In this document: one piece after another, positions 8,699 through 16,236 of the stretch
How the letters are laid out: each line of letters starts with the position of its first letter
Position numbering within the stretch: position 1 is the stretch's first letter
The notes under the pieces: model-generated
Told to the model about the DNA's origin: nothing
The model's database searches: none
The model's input: the letters and a program-made list of their open reading frames with translations, nothing else
DNA from: Clostridiales bacterium UBA6468
GTDB lineage: Bacteria; Bacillota; Clostridia; Oscillospirales; Oscillospiraceae
DNA: 16,236 nt
Direction: 5' to 3'
Assembly: GCA_002436765.1 (NCBI GenBank)
Contig: DJNI01000008.1
Span: 285 to 16,520 of the forward strand
Made by a program: the position numbers and the translations under genes

Positions 8699-8831
8699 GG
8701 CTGCACCGCACAATTTGTCAGGAAGCCTCAGCCCCCTTTTTGTCCCAATTCAAGGAAGCCTCTGATTCGGGTCTGCGGCAGTGGGCAGAAAAGATCCGCC
8801 CACTGCCGCAGATGATTTGTGCGGAGGTTCC
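8699..8831. repeat. Inverted-repeat element B (about 133 bp)
   Basis: Begins 6 bases after the ATPase stop with GGCTGCACCGCACAATTTG and ends with ATTTGTGCGGAGGTTCC; the outer arms share an 8-bp core (CCGCACAA at 8706-8713 with TTGTGCGG at 8817-8824). The ends resemble those of the element at 4557-4621 (18/22 left, 13/17 right), but the middle differs and is longer. It contains a second strong hairpin (8772-8812). It codes for nothing recognisable. Confidence 0.6.
8772..8812. other. Strong internal hairpin, candidate end of the ABC operon
   Basis: A 15-bp perfect stem (8772-8786 with 8798-8812) with an 11-base loop, inside element B. No T-run follows on the plus strand (GATGATTTGTG), so intrinsic termination here is uncertain, but it is the strongest structure after the ATPase gene. 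Confidence 0.6.
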
Positions 8832-8849
8832 TTTGCTCTGTCTGAGCCG

Positions 8850-8878
8850 TTGAACAAACCGTCAGGCCATGCTATAAT
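8850..8878 (+). promoter_or_regulatory. Sigma-A promoter of the GNAT gene
   Basis: TTGAAC (8850-8855), 17-base spacer, TATAAT (8873-8878), placed 58 bases before the ATG. It shows that the acetyltransferase is transcribed apart from the ABC operon. Confidence 0.8.
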
Positions 8879-8936
8879 ACTGCCCAGGAAGCACGAAAAA
8901 CGCCATGCTCTGTCAAGCAAAAAGGAGAAGTCAACC

Positions 8937-9461
8937 ATGACCGTACAAAAAGCGCGGAGAAGCGACATCGACAGCATTGAAGCAATCTACGACCGCATTC
9001 ACGGCAGCGAGGAACAGGGCCTTGCTACCATCGGCTGGATCCGGGGCGTCTACCCTACCCGAAAAACGGCGGAGGCCGCTCTGGAACGGGGCGATCTGTT
9101 CGTCATGGCAGACGGCGGGAAGGTGGTCGCCGCCGCCGTCATCAACCAGGTTCAGGTCCGCGAATACAAAGGCGCGGCATGGAAGCACGCCGCGGAGGAT
9201 AACGAGGTCATGGTGCTGCACTGCCTTGTGGTCGATCCTCTGGAGGGCGGCAAGGGCTACGGCCGGGCTTTTGTCGCCTTTTATGAGGACTATGCGAAGC
9301 GGAACGGCTGCCCCGCCCTGCGGATGGACACCAACGTGAAAAATAAGCGGGCGCGAACGCTGTACCACGCTCTGGGATATGAGGAAGTGGGCATCGTGGA
9401 GTGCGTTTTCAACGGCATCCCCAATGTGCAGCTGGTGTGTCTGGAAAAGTATCTGGGATAA
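8937..9461 (+). CDS. GNAT-family N-acetyltransferase
   Basis: A 174-residue acetyl-CoA-dependent acetyltransferase. Motif A is clear: LHCLVVDPLEGGKGYGRAF (about 94-112) with the acetyl-CoA pyrophosphate loop GGKGYG, followed by a helix and the motif B region NKRARTLYHALGYEEVG (about 136-152). The acceptor (protein, amino acid, small amine or drug) cannot be told. The ATG at 8937 is chosen because AAGGAG lies 9 bases upstream and the protein begins with the usual first strand (VQKARRSDIDSI); the frame is open upstream to 8781, but that would cross the promoter and a hairpin. Single-gene unit with its own promoter and terminator. Confidence 0.9.
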   Translation: MTVQKARRSDIDSIEAIYDRIHGSEEQGLATIGWIRGVYPTRKTAEAALERGDLFVMADGGKVVAAAVINQVQVREYKGAAWKHAAEDNEVMVLHCLVVDPLEGGKGYGRAFVAFYEDYAKRNGCPALRMDTNVKNKRARTLYHALGYEEVGIVECVFNGIPNVQLVCLEKYLG

Positions 9462-9465
9462 CAAA

Positions 9466-9507
9466 AGGCTCCCTTCCGACGGTCTTTCGCCTGTCGGAGG
9501 GGAGCCT
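9466..9507. terminator. Bidirectional terminator between GNAT and LTA-synthase-like genes
   Basis: A 15-bp stem (9466-9480 with 9493-9507, one G-U pair) with a 12-base loop, followed by GTTTTTA on the plus strand and by TTTTGTTATC on the minus strand. It lies exactly between two convergent stop codons. Confidence 0.88.
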
Positions 9508-9511
9508 GTTT

Positions 9512-11431
9512 TTAGTTTGCCGCTGTGTTGTCCTTATAGTAGTCCGTCTCCAGGATCAGATTGTTGATCCGCACGAACTGCTCAACCTTTTCGGCCATCG
9601 CGTCGATCATTTCCTCGCTGGCCTCCGCTTCGCCGCCGGTGATGCTGAGGATCCGCTCCGTCACCGCGTCGTAGGCAATATCTCCGGATATCCAGCTGCC
9701 GTCGGAAAACAGGGCGTAGCCCTCATAGGTGGGGTCAAAGGCGTCCCGGCCTATGTAGTCGTAGGGGCTGTCCACGCCCAGAAGGTTCAGCATCGTAGGC
9801 AAAAGGTCAGAGGTGTTCAGCGTCTTGTCCACCTCCATGGGCTGCAAATCCGTGCTCCAGATGAAGCAGGGCGTCTTTTCCAGCAGCAGCGCGTCATCCA
9901 CCCCGGAGAGGGCGAACAGGGACTCCTCGTCCTTGTAGCCGTAGGTGTAATGGTCGGTAACGCCGATGATGACGGTGTTTTCCAGCTGCCCCTTGTCCTC
10001 CAGCTCCCCAAGCAGCCGGGCAAACAGGTCGTCCACCAGCTTGGCCTTGAGATAGGCGCAGTCCGTTTCCTCGTTCCCCGTAAGCCCCCGGAATTCCGGG
10101 TACTTTTTCAGCGCCCAGTAGCTCAGAACCTCGTTGTACTTGTAGCTTAAGTGGGCGGAGCGGGTGATGATGAAGTTCAGGGTCGGCTGCCCCTCCCGGA
10201 AAAATTCGGCATTCAGGCCGGGATTGTCAAACAGCAGCTGATCGTCATACAGTAGGTCTTCCTCGTCTTCGCCGATGTAGTCCCCATAGCAGACATATTC
10301 CGAATACCCCATGGCGGGAGAGAAGACGCCGCGGCTGTAGAAGCTGGGGTCGTTATAGTGGAAGGTCTTGGCGGAATACCCCTCCTGCGTCAGCAGGCTG
10401 GCAAGGGACTGTCGGTAGGTGTTGGTGATGTAGTCGAAGGCATAGCCGCCCTGACTGCTCAGAAACGAGCCGGTATTCACGCAGAACTCCGAATTGAAGG
10501 TGCGGATGCCGCCGTAGCCCGGCGTGTAAAAGTGGGTGAAGGAAATGCCCTCGGACATGAGCCGGTTCAGCGTGGGGGTGTACTCCCCGATCATCCAGTC
10601 GTCCATGGACTCCATGAGCACCAGAACCACGTTTTTTCCTTTCAGCAGGCCGGTCATTTCGTTGTCCCCGCCCACGGTACGGTCGGCAAAGTAGGCGTTG
10701 ATCTCCGCTTTCCCCGCCTTCTGCGCCGCGGCGTAGCTCGGCGTCAGGGGATAAATGCCGTTTTTGTAGATGTCCTTTTCCAGCGTCTGGTACAATCCGC
10801 AGACCTGATACAGCCGGTGGGCGTTGAACATATTGTCATAGGCCGCCTCGGCAGACTGGACTCTGCCGTAATCGGAGGAGGCATACCGAATGTCGCCGTC
10901 CTGCAAAAACACCGCCTGGGGCAGACATGCCGCGCCTACCGACGCGGCGATGGCAACCGCCGCAGCCGCAATGCCGGTCGACCACTTCTGCTTCCACCTT
11001 GGGAATTTCACCAGGATCACGATACCCTGCACCACCAGCGCCGCCAATCCCAGCCACCAGCCGATGGGGTAACTCAGCAGGACGGAAAAGTAGTCCGACC
11101 CCTCGGAGGCATAGCGGAAATCCGACAGCCACATCATCTCGGAAAACAGGTAAAAATACCCCGTCTCCACGGCGGCATAGATCGCGGCGACGAAATACAA
11201 AATGCCGTATGCCACTCTCCCCGCTTTCGCCGGGAGCAGCCGGACGAAGCCGCTTAAGATCGCCGCCCACAATGCGCCGAAGGCCAGCGGCCAGAGCTGC
11301 GCCGGCCGAAATTCCTCCGCATTCAGGGATAAAAAGAAAAAGGCAAATACTTCCACCAGGAAAAAGGACAGCGGTACAAAAAAGAAATTCCCGCGACGCC
11401 CTGTTCTCTGTCTGCCTGTGGTTCTGCCCAC
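9512..11431 (-). CDS. LTA synthase-family membrane sulfatase-fold enzyme
   Basis: A 639-residue protein with the LtaS layout: about five N-terminal membrane helices (roughly 16-37, 44-65, 72-93, 119-141, 152-173), a linker, then an extracellular sulfatase-fold domain (about 265-560). Matching LtaS active-site positions: E274 in VLMESMDD, the nucleophile T311 in IRTFNSEF (LtaS has KTSDSEF), H427 in TRSAH, and D493-H494 in VTDHYTYG. LtaS transfers glycerol phosphate from phosphatidylglycerol to build lipoteichoic acid on the outer membrane face; relatives transfer other phospho-alcohols, so the exact polymer is inferred. Starts with GTG 11431, AAGGAG 10 bases upstream; an ATG seven bases upstream is in another frame. 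Monocistronic, divergent from asnS. Confidence 0.88.
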   Translation of the reverse strand: MGRTTGRQRTGRRGNFFFVPLSFFLVEVFAFFFLSLNAEEFRPAQLWPLAFGALWAAILSGFVRLLPAKAGRVAYGILYFVAAIYAAVETGYFYLFSEMMWLSDFRYASEGSDYFSVLLSYPIGWWLGLAALVVQGIVILVKFPRWKQKWSTGIAAAAVAIAASVGAACLPQAVFLQDGDIRYASSDYGRVQSAEAAYDNMFNAHRLYQVCGLYQTLEKDIYKNGIYPLTPSYAAAQKAGKAEINAYFADRTVGGDNEMTGLLKGKNVVLVLMESMDDWMIGEYTPTLNRLMSEGISFTHFYTPGYGGIRTFNSEFCVNTGSFLSSQGGYAFDYITNTYRQSLASLLTQEGYSAKTFHYNDPSFYSRGVFSPAMGYSEYVCYGDYIGEDEEDLLYDDQLLFDNPGLNAEFFREGQPTLNFIITRSAHLSYKYNEVLSYWALKKYPEFRGLTGNEETDCAYLKAKLVDDLFARLLGELEDKGQLENTVIIGVTDHYTYGYKDEESLFALSGVDDALLLEKTPCFIWSTDLQPMEVDKTLNTSDLLPTMLNLLGVDSPYDYIGRDAFDPTYEGYALFSDGSWISGDIAYDAVTERILSITGGEAEASEEMIDAMAEKVEQFVRINNLILETDYYKDNTAAN

Positions 11432-11463
11432 TGTTCATCCGCTCCTTTATCGAAACTCAGGGC

Positions 11464-11492
11464 ATTGTATCACAAAACGGCGGAAATGTACA
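11464..11492 (-). promoter_or_regulatory. Possible promoter of the LTA-synthase-like gene
   Basis: Minus-strand TACAAT (11464-11469) with TGTACA (11487-11492) 17 bases upstream. The -10 is good and the -35 matches consensus at four of six positions. Confidence 0.45.
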
Positions 11493-11541
11493 CTTAAGAA
11501 TTCCTTATCTTGATATTTTTCACAAAAAATTCATTTTCCTA

Positions 11542-11570
11542 TTGTAAAATCTTCCTAATTGACGTATACT
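11542..11570 (+). promoter_or_regulatory. Possible promoter of asnS
   Basis: TTGTAA (11542-11547), 17-base spacer, TATACT (11565-11570). It gives a leader of about 75 bases before the asnS ATG. Confidence 0.6.
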
Positions 11571-11582
11571 TAAGGAAACTAT

Positions 11583-11616
11583 GAAGAAATCGGCGATCGC
11601 TTTCGGTGATTTCTTC
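11583..11616 (+). other. asnS leader hairpin
   Basis: GAAGAAATC (11583-11591) pairs with GATTTCTTC (11608-11616), a 9-bp perfect stem with a 16-base loop. An alternative pairing TAAGGAA (11571-11577) with TTCCTTA (11614-11620) overlaps it, so two exclusive folds are possible. No T-box features (specifier loop, AGGGUGGNACCGCG bulge) are present. Confidence 0.45.
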
Positions 11617-11649
11617 CTTATACTTTCTGCGAGAAAAGAGGACACCCAT

Positions 11650-13041
<1,392 letters not shown>

Positions 13042-13061
13042 TGGCAGCACTGTCCGATTTC

Positions 13062-13096
13062 AAAAAGGCGAACCGCCACACGCGGTTCGCCTTTTT
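13062..13096 (+). terminator. Intrinsic terminator of asnS
   Basis: A 15-bp perfect stem (13062-13076 with 13082-13096), 5-base loop, A-run on the left and six T at the right: a textbook intrinsic terminator 20 bases after the asnS stop. Confidence 0.95.
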
Positions 13097-13122
13097 TGAT
13101 GGCGATTATCCCAGACGGAAAA

Positions 13123-13154
13123 CCGCCCGAAAGAAGCAATCTTCTTTCGGGCGG
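13123..13154 (-). terminator. Intrinsic terminator of the purine permease gene
   Basis: A 14-bp perfect stem (13123-13136 with 13141-13154) with a 4-base loop, 21 bases after the minus-strand permease stop; on the minus strand it is followed by TTTTCC. Confidence 0.85.
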
Positions 13155-13175
13155 AAATTCATTTTTGCGTCAGGA

Positions 13176-14615
13176 TCACACGGCGAGGAAGAACTTCACC
13201 AGGAACAGGGCGGAGATCGCGTAGGTCAGGACGGAGACCTCCTTGGCCTTGCCGCTGAAGAGCTTCATGATGGTATAAGAGATCAGACCCAGGCCGATGG
13301 CGTGGCCGATGGAGCCGGAGATGGGCATACCGATGAGCATCAGCGCCACGGGAACCATCTGATCCATGTTGTCGAAGTCGATCCGCTTCAGACCCTGGAG
13401 CATCAGGATGCCCACGTAGATCAGAGCGGCGGAGGTCGCGGCGGCGGGGATGATGGCGGCGATGGGGGCGATGAAGATGCAGGCCAGGAACAGCAGCCCG
13501 GTGACGACGGCGGTCAGACCGGTGCGGCCGCCGGCCTCGACACCGGAAGCGGACTCGATGAAGGTGGTGATGGTGGAAGTGCCGGTGCAGGCGCCGGCGA
13601 TGGTGCCGATGGCGTCGGACAGCAGAGCCTCCTTCATGTTGGGCATGTCGCCCTTCTCGTCCACCATACCGGCGCGGGAGGCGGTGCCCACCAGAGTGCC
13701 GATGGTGTCGAACATGTCAATGATGCAGAAGGTGATGATCAGGGTGACGGCAGTGAACCAGCCGATCTGCGCGAAACCGGCAAAGTCAAACTTGAACAGG
13801 GTGACCTTGGCCATATCGGCGAAGGGAGGCAGGAAGGAAGCGGTGGCCAGGGAAGCGAAGGGGTTGGTGTCCAGGAACGCGAAGGAGCCGATCCAGTAGA
13901 CCACGGAAGCGATGAGCATACCGAACAGCACGGAGCCCTTGATGCCCTGCTTGGCCATGGCCAGGATGGCAAACAGGCCGATGAACATGGTCACGACGGT
14001 CAGGATCATGGTGGCGAAGCCGACGTCTCCCATATTCCCCTGGAGATAGCTGGGGGTCAGCGCGCCGAAGAAGTCCCGCATGACGTAGAAAGGAGTGGCA
14101 AAGCCGTTGCCCTCTGCGTAGATGCCCACGTTGGAGCCAAGGCCGATATTCATCAGCATCAGGCCGATGGCGGGGGAGATGCCCAGACGGATGCCGAGGG
14201 GAATGGCCTCGACGATCTTCTCACGGACGTTGAAGATGGACAGGAAAACGAAGAGAATGCCCTCAAGCAGGATGATGACCAGAGCGGCCTGGAAGGAAGC
14301 CACATAAGTCATGCCGGTCATGGCGACAATATTGCCGACGACTACGGCAAAGAAGCTGTTCAGACCCATACCGGGAGCCATTGCGAAGGGCTTGTTGGCC
14401 AGGAACGCCATGCAGAACGTACCAATGGCAGAGGCGATGCAGGTTGCCAGGAACACACCGTTCCAAAGATCCTGACCCTCGGCACCGAAGCCGGTGAGCA
14501 GGTTCGGGTTCAGCGCGATGATGTAGGCCATCGTCATGAACGTGGTGAGGCCAGCCACGACCTCGGTCTTGACGGTGGTCTTGTTCTCGGAGAGCTTGAA
14601 AACTTTCTCTAACAT
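13176..14615 (-). CDS. AzgA/PbuG-type purine nucleobase permease (NCS2 relative)
   Basis: A 479-residue multi-pass inner-membrane proton symporter for hypoxanthine, guanine or adenine. Family marks: KTEVVAGLTTFMTMAYI near the N-terminus, MAPGMGLNSFF (79-89), the hallmark of the AzgA group, FDTIGTLVG (302-310) and GTSTITTFIESASG (355-368). These separate it from the UraA/PbuX branch, whose motifs differ. The ATG at 14615 is used because AAAGG is eight bases upstream and homology begins with LEKVFKLSENKTTVKTE; an in-frame ATG at 14672 would add 19 unlikely residues. The supply of purine bases fits the adenine deaminase at the left end of the window, but the genes are not in one operon. No purine riboswitch is seen in the leader. 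Confidence 0.93.
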   Translation of the reverse strand: MLEKVFKLSENKTTVKTEVVAGLTTFMTMAYIIALNPNLLTGFGAEGQDLWNGVFLATCIASAIGTFCMAFLANKPFAMAPGMGLNSFFAVVVGNIVAMTGMTYVASFQAALVIILLEGILFVFLSIFNVREKIVEAIPLGIRLGISPAIGLMLMNIGLGSNVGIYAEGNGFATPFYVMRDFFGALTPSYLQGNMGDVGFATMILTVVTMFIGLFAILAMAKQGIKGSVLFGMLIASVVYWIGSFAFLDTNPFASLATASFLPPFADMAKVTLFKFDFAGFAQIGWFTAVTLIITFCIIDMFDTIGTLVGTASRAGMVDEKGDMPNMKEALLSDAIGTIAGACTGTSTITTFIESASGVEAGGRTGLTAVVTGLLFLACIFIAPIAAIIPAAATSAALIYVGILMLQGLKRIDFDNMDQMVPVALMLIGMPISGSIGHAIGLGLISYTIMKLFSGKAKEVSVLTYAISALFLVKFFLAV

Positions 14616-14727
14616 AGTATCGACCTTTCTTTTTAGTTTTCCGGCAGCGCCGGTGGAAAAGTACAGCTTCATTGTAACATTTTACAAAAATAATACAATA
14701 CAGAAGACAACACAAACTTGTGAATAA

Positions 14728-14756
14728 ATTATGTCCTGTTTTCGTCGTTTTGACAA
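14728..14756 (-). promoter_or_regulatory. Possible promoter of the purine permease gene
   Basis: Minus-strand TTGTCA (14751-14756), 17-base spacer, CATAAT (14728-14733). It gives a leader of about 105 bases; other AT-rich -10-like words downstream (14665-14710) make the exact start uncertain. Confidence 0.55.
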
Positions 14757-14872
14757 ATTGCCGCTTTTTTCGTGGTTTTCTGCATGGATTCCTTCGGAAT
14801 TTCACTCGTTTTGGAAACGTATCTATGAACACCGTTCTGAATCGTGCCGGAATAAGTATCGATATTTTAAGA

Positions 14873-14898
14873 GGCTTCCCCGATTTTGGGAGGAAGCC
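14873..14898 (-). terminator. Hairpin after the M28 peptidase gene
   Basis: GGCTTCC (14873-14879) pairs with GGAAGCC (14892-14898); two more G-C pairs can form across a bulged A. On the minus strand it is followed by TCTTAAAAT, a weak T-tract, 30 bases after the peptidase stop. Confidence 0.6.
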
Positions 14899-14928
14899 CC
14901 TTTGTGTGAAAGGTCTGTTTTTTCAGCT

Positions 14929-16155
14929 TTACTGCTTCGGCGCGCGCTTGCGGCAGAGGTAGATGTCCAGCTTTTCCTTCATGTTCTCCGGAATCTCCCG
15001 GGTCACGGGGCACCGGACGGCGTTCGCCATGCGCTCCGCAAATGCAATGAGGAAATCCGTATCCAGCACCATCTGCTCGCCCTTCATCAGCGCCATGGTG
15101 TCATAGCGGTTGTGGATGGCGGCGGTGTTGGAGGGCGCAACGCGGGCGAAGGACATGGCTGGGACGCCCTTATCGGCAAAGGGTGTGGAGTCGCTGGAAT
15201 ACACGTCCTGCTTCACATCCACCGGGAAGCCCAGCTCGTCACCCAGATAGGAAATATAATGGCACAGCCTTTCCTCGCCGGTGACGCAGGAAATAAATTT
15301 GCCCATGATGCAGCCGATCATGTCCAGGTTGATGTTCAGCACGCAGTTCTTGAGCTTCTCCTCGTCGGCACAGTATGCCTTGGAACCCAGCAGTCCCCGT
15401 TCCTCGCTGCCGCACCAGAGGAAGCGAAGACCGTAGCGGTGGGGATGCGCCGCGAAATGCTCCGCGATGCCCAGGATCCCCAGAGAACCGGACATGTTGT
15501 CATACGCGCCCTGGGACAAGGACGTGGAATCGTAGTGGGCGGTGAAGGCGATATACTCGTCCACCTGTCCCGGCATATCCAGAACAACGTTATGGGACCG
15601 GCCGGTATACTCCTCCTGCTTCAGCGTGATCTTCGCCGTGGAAGCCCCCTTGCGGATCAGCTCCACCGCGTCCTTGGCGTTGATGTTCACGCCGGGAATC
15701 CGGTTACCGTTGTGGACGTAGGCGCGCAGCTCCCGCTGGTCGATATCCCGGTCGGTGTAATTGGTGTTCCCGTCATAGGTAATGAAGCCCACCGCGCCGT
15801 TTTCCAGCAGGTCGTGATACATCCAGTAGCCCAGATAGCCGTCGATCATCACGATTTTTCCCCGGCACCGGCTCAGGGCGCAGGGGCCGGAATCCCGCAG
15901 ATAGTAGAAGGGCGCTTCCACCTCCCCGTTTCCGGCGCACAGGTAGCCCTTGCAGGTCACGTCCGCGCCGTCCACCCGGAGCGTCGCCTCCTGCATTTGG
16001 GACATGGGCACGTCAAAGGGCACGATCTCGGCCTTCAGCCCCAATTCGGCCACCTTGTCCTGCAAATACTGCGCCGCACGCAGCTCCTCCGGGCTGCCGC
16101 CGGTGCGGATATAGGCCGTATCCGCAAAAATCTTCATAATCTGTTCTGCATTCAT
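14929..16155 (-). CDS. M28-family zinc aminopeptidase with PA-like insert
   Basis: A 408-residue co-catalytic zinc metallopeptidase that removes N-terminal residues from peptides. The complete M28 ligand set is visible: H207 and D209 in FTAHYDS, bridging D219 in GAYDNMSGS, E251/E252 in CGSEERGLLG, D278 in NINLDMIG and H348 in AIHNRYD. A region near 85-170 (GKIVMIDGYLGYW, GAVGFITYDGN, IPGVNINAKDA) resembles the protease-associated domain inserted in many M28 enzymes. There is no signal peptide, so it is probably cytoplasmic. The ATG has AAGGAGG upstream and overlaps the stop codon of the preceding flavoprotein gene (ATGA), so the two are co-translated. The substrate is unknown. Confidence 0.92.
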   Translation of the reverse strand: MNAEQIMKIFADTAYIRTGGSPEELRAAQYLQDKVAELGLKAEIVPFDVPMSQMQEATLRVDGADVTCKGYLCAGNGEVEAPFYYLRDSGPCALSRCRGKIVMIDGYLGYWMYHDLLENGAVGFITYDGNTNYTDRDIDQRELRAYVHNGNRIPGVNINAKDAVELIRKGASTAKITLKQEEYTGRSHNVVLDMPGQVDEYIAFTAHYDSTSLSQGAYDNMSGSLGILGIAEHFAAHPHRYGLRFLWCGSEERGLLGSKAYCADEEKLKNCVLNINLDMIGCIMGKFISCVTGEERLCHYISYLGDELGFPVDVKQDVYSSDSTPFADKGVPAMSFARVAPSNTAAIHNRYDTMALMKGEQMVLDTDFLIAFAERMANAVRCPVTREIPENMKEKLDIYLCRKRAPKQ

Positions 16156-16236
16156 AGGGTTTCCTCCTTTTTCTCCGCTGCCGCCATCCCTGCGGCGTAG
16201 GCCGTCGCCCAGGCAATTTGCAGGTTGAACCCGCCG
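16152..16236 (-). CDS. C-terminal end of a BaiN/HI0933-type flavoprotein, cut by window edge
   Basis: Only the last 27 codons are in the window. Read on the minus strand they give GGFNLQIAWATAYAAGMAAA followed by EKKEETL and TGA. The GG(Y/F)NLQ-x-AW-x2-x-Y-x-AG pattern is how NAD(P)/FAD-dependent oxidoreductases of the HI0933/BaiN family end; the glycine-rich tail contacts FAD. The stop overlaps the peptidase ATG by four bases, and the peptidase ribosome site lies inside its last codons. The call rests on this short tail, so family membership is likely but the function is not defined. Confidence 0.75.
   Translation of the reverse strand, partial: GGFNLQIAWATAYAAGMAAAEKKEETL

Larger units (their letters stand above)
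14616..14928. other. Non-coding gap between purine permease and M28 peptidase
   Basis: About 310 bases. Next to the permease: the ribosome site, a small CCGGC/GCCGG hairpin (14641-14653) and an AT-rich leader and promoter region. Next to the peptidase: a terminator-like hairpin (14873-14898). Between 14757 and 14870 I see only a small 5-bp hairpin (14788-14800) and no credible gene. The leader does not carry the purine-riboswitch core. Confidence 0.6.

Noticed and set aside
8781..8936. Upstream in-frame extension of the GNAT gene to ATG 8781
   Set aside because: It would translate the 8772-8812 hairpin and the promoter; no ribosome site, and the domain starts after 8937.
11571..11649. T-box riboswitch before asnS
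   Set aside because: The leader is only about 75 bases, with no T-box sequence and no terminator/antiterminator pair.
14616..14727. Purine riboswitch before the purine permease
   Set aside because: The conserved junction and loop sequences of the purine aptamer are not present on the minus strand of the leader.
14731..16200. Open frame of 489 codons opposite the M28 peptidase
   Set aside because: Antisense shadow; the opposite strand has all M28 metal ligands and a good ribosome site.

Overview
This is a GC-rich chromosomal window with a typical Firmicutes/Clostridia character, most likely a gut-type member of the Oscillospiraceae. The grounds are strong AGGAGG-type ribosome binding sites, a CIRCE operator in front of clpB, an LTA-synthase-like sulfatase, a lipoprotein-anchored amino-acid ABC transporter, sigma-A promoters in AT-rich gaps, and many hairpin terminators. 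The taxonomic placement is inferred from gene style, not from a database search. I see no tRNA, rRNA, CRISPR array, prophage, transposase or integrase. It reads as ordinary core and housekeeping chromosome.

Layout. Bases 1-1591 (+) hold the 3' part of adenine deaminase, overlapping by 4 bases a Nudix hydrolase; a hairpin separates them from the convergent clpB (1644-4235, -). clpB has a sigma-A promoter and a perfect-arm CIRCE element, so HrcA heat-shock control is expected. Bases 4236-4627 are non-coding and hold a terminator hairpin and a 65-bp inverted-repeat element. A PlsC-type acyltransferase fused to a zinc ribbon follows (4628-5917, -). A divergent AT-rich gap (5918-6241) carries two good promoters and a cluster of eight TGAAT/ATTCA words. 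It drives a complete polar amino-acid ABC importer: binding lipoprotein, permease and ATPase (6242-8692, +). Then come a second inverted-repeat element related to the first, a GNAT acetyltransferase (8937-9461, +), a convergent LTA-synthase-like membrane enzyme (9512-11431, -), asparaginyl-tRNA synthetase (11650-13041, +), an AzgA/PbuG-type purine permease (13176-14615, -), and a metal-dependent M28 aminopeptidase (14929-16155, -). The peptidase gene overlaps the 3' end of a BaiN/HI0933-type flavoprotein gene that runs off the right edge (16152-16236, -).

How the genes work together. Adenine deaminase, the Nudix enzyme and the purine permease all suit nucleobase salvage, though only the first two are physically coupled. 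The ABC genes form one operon whose intercistronic hairpin probably sets binding protein above permease. The M28 peptidase and the upstream flavoprotein are translationally coupled. No defence, toxin or mobile system was recognised. The most interesting non-genic signals are the two related inverted-repeat elements, each starting 6 bases after a stop codon; the TGAAT/ATTCA operator-like cluster; the hairpin masking one of two in-frame starts of the binding-protein gene; and a possible orphan small transcript near 4455-4555.
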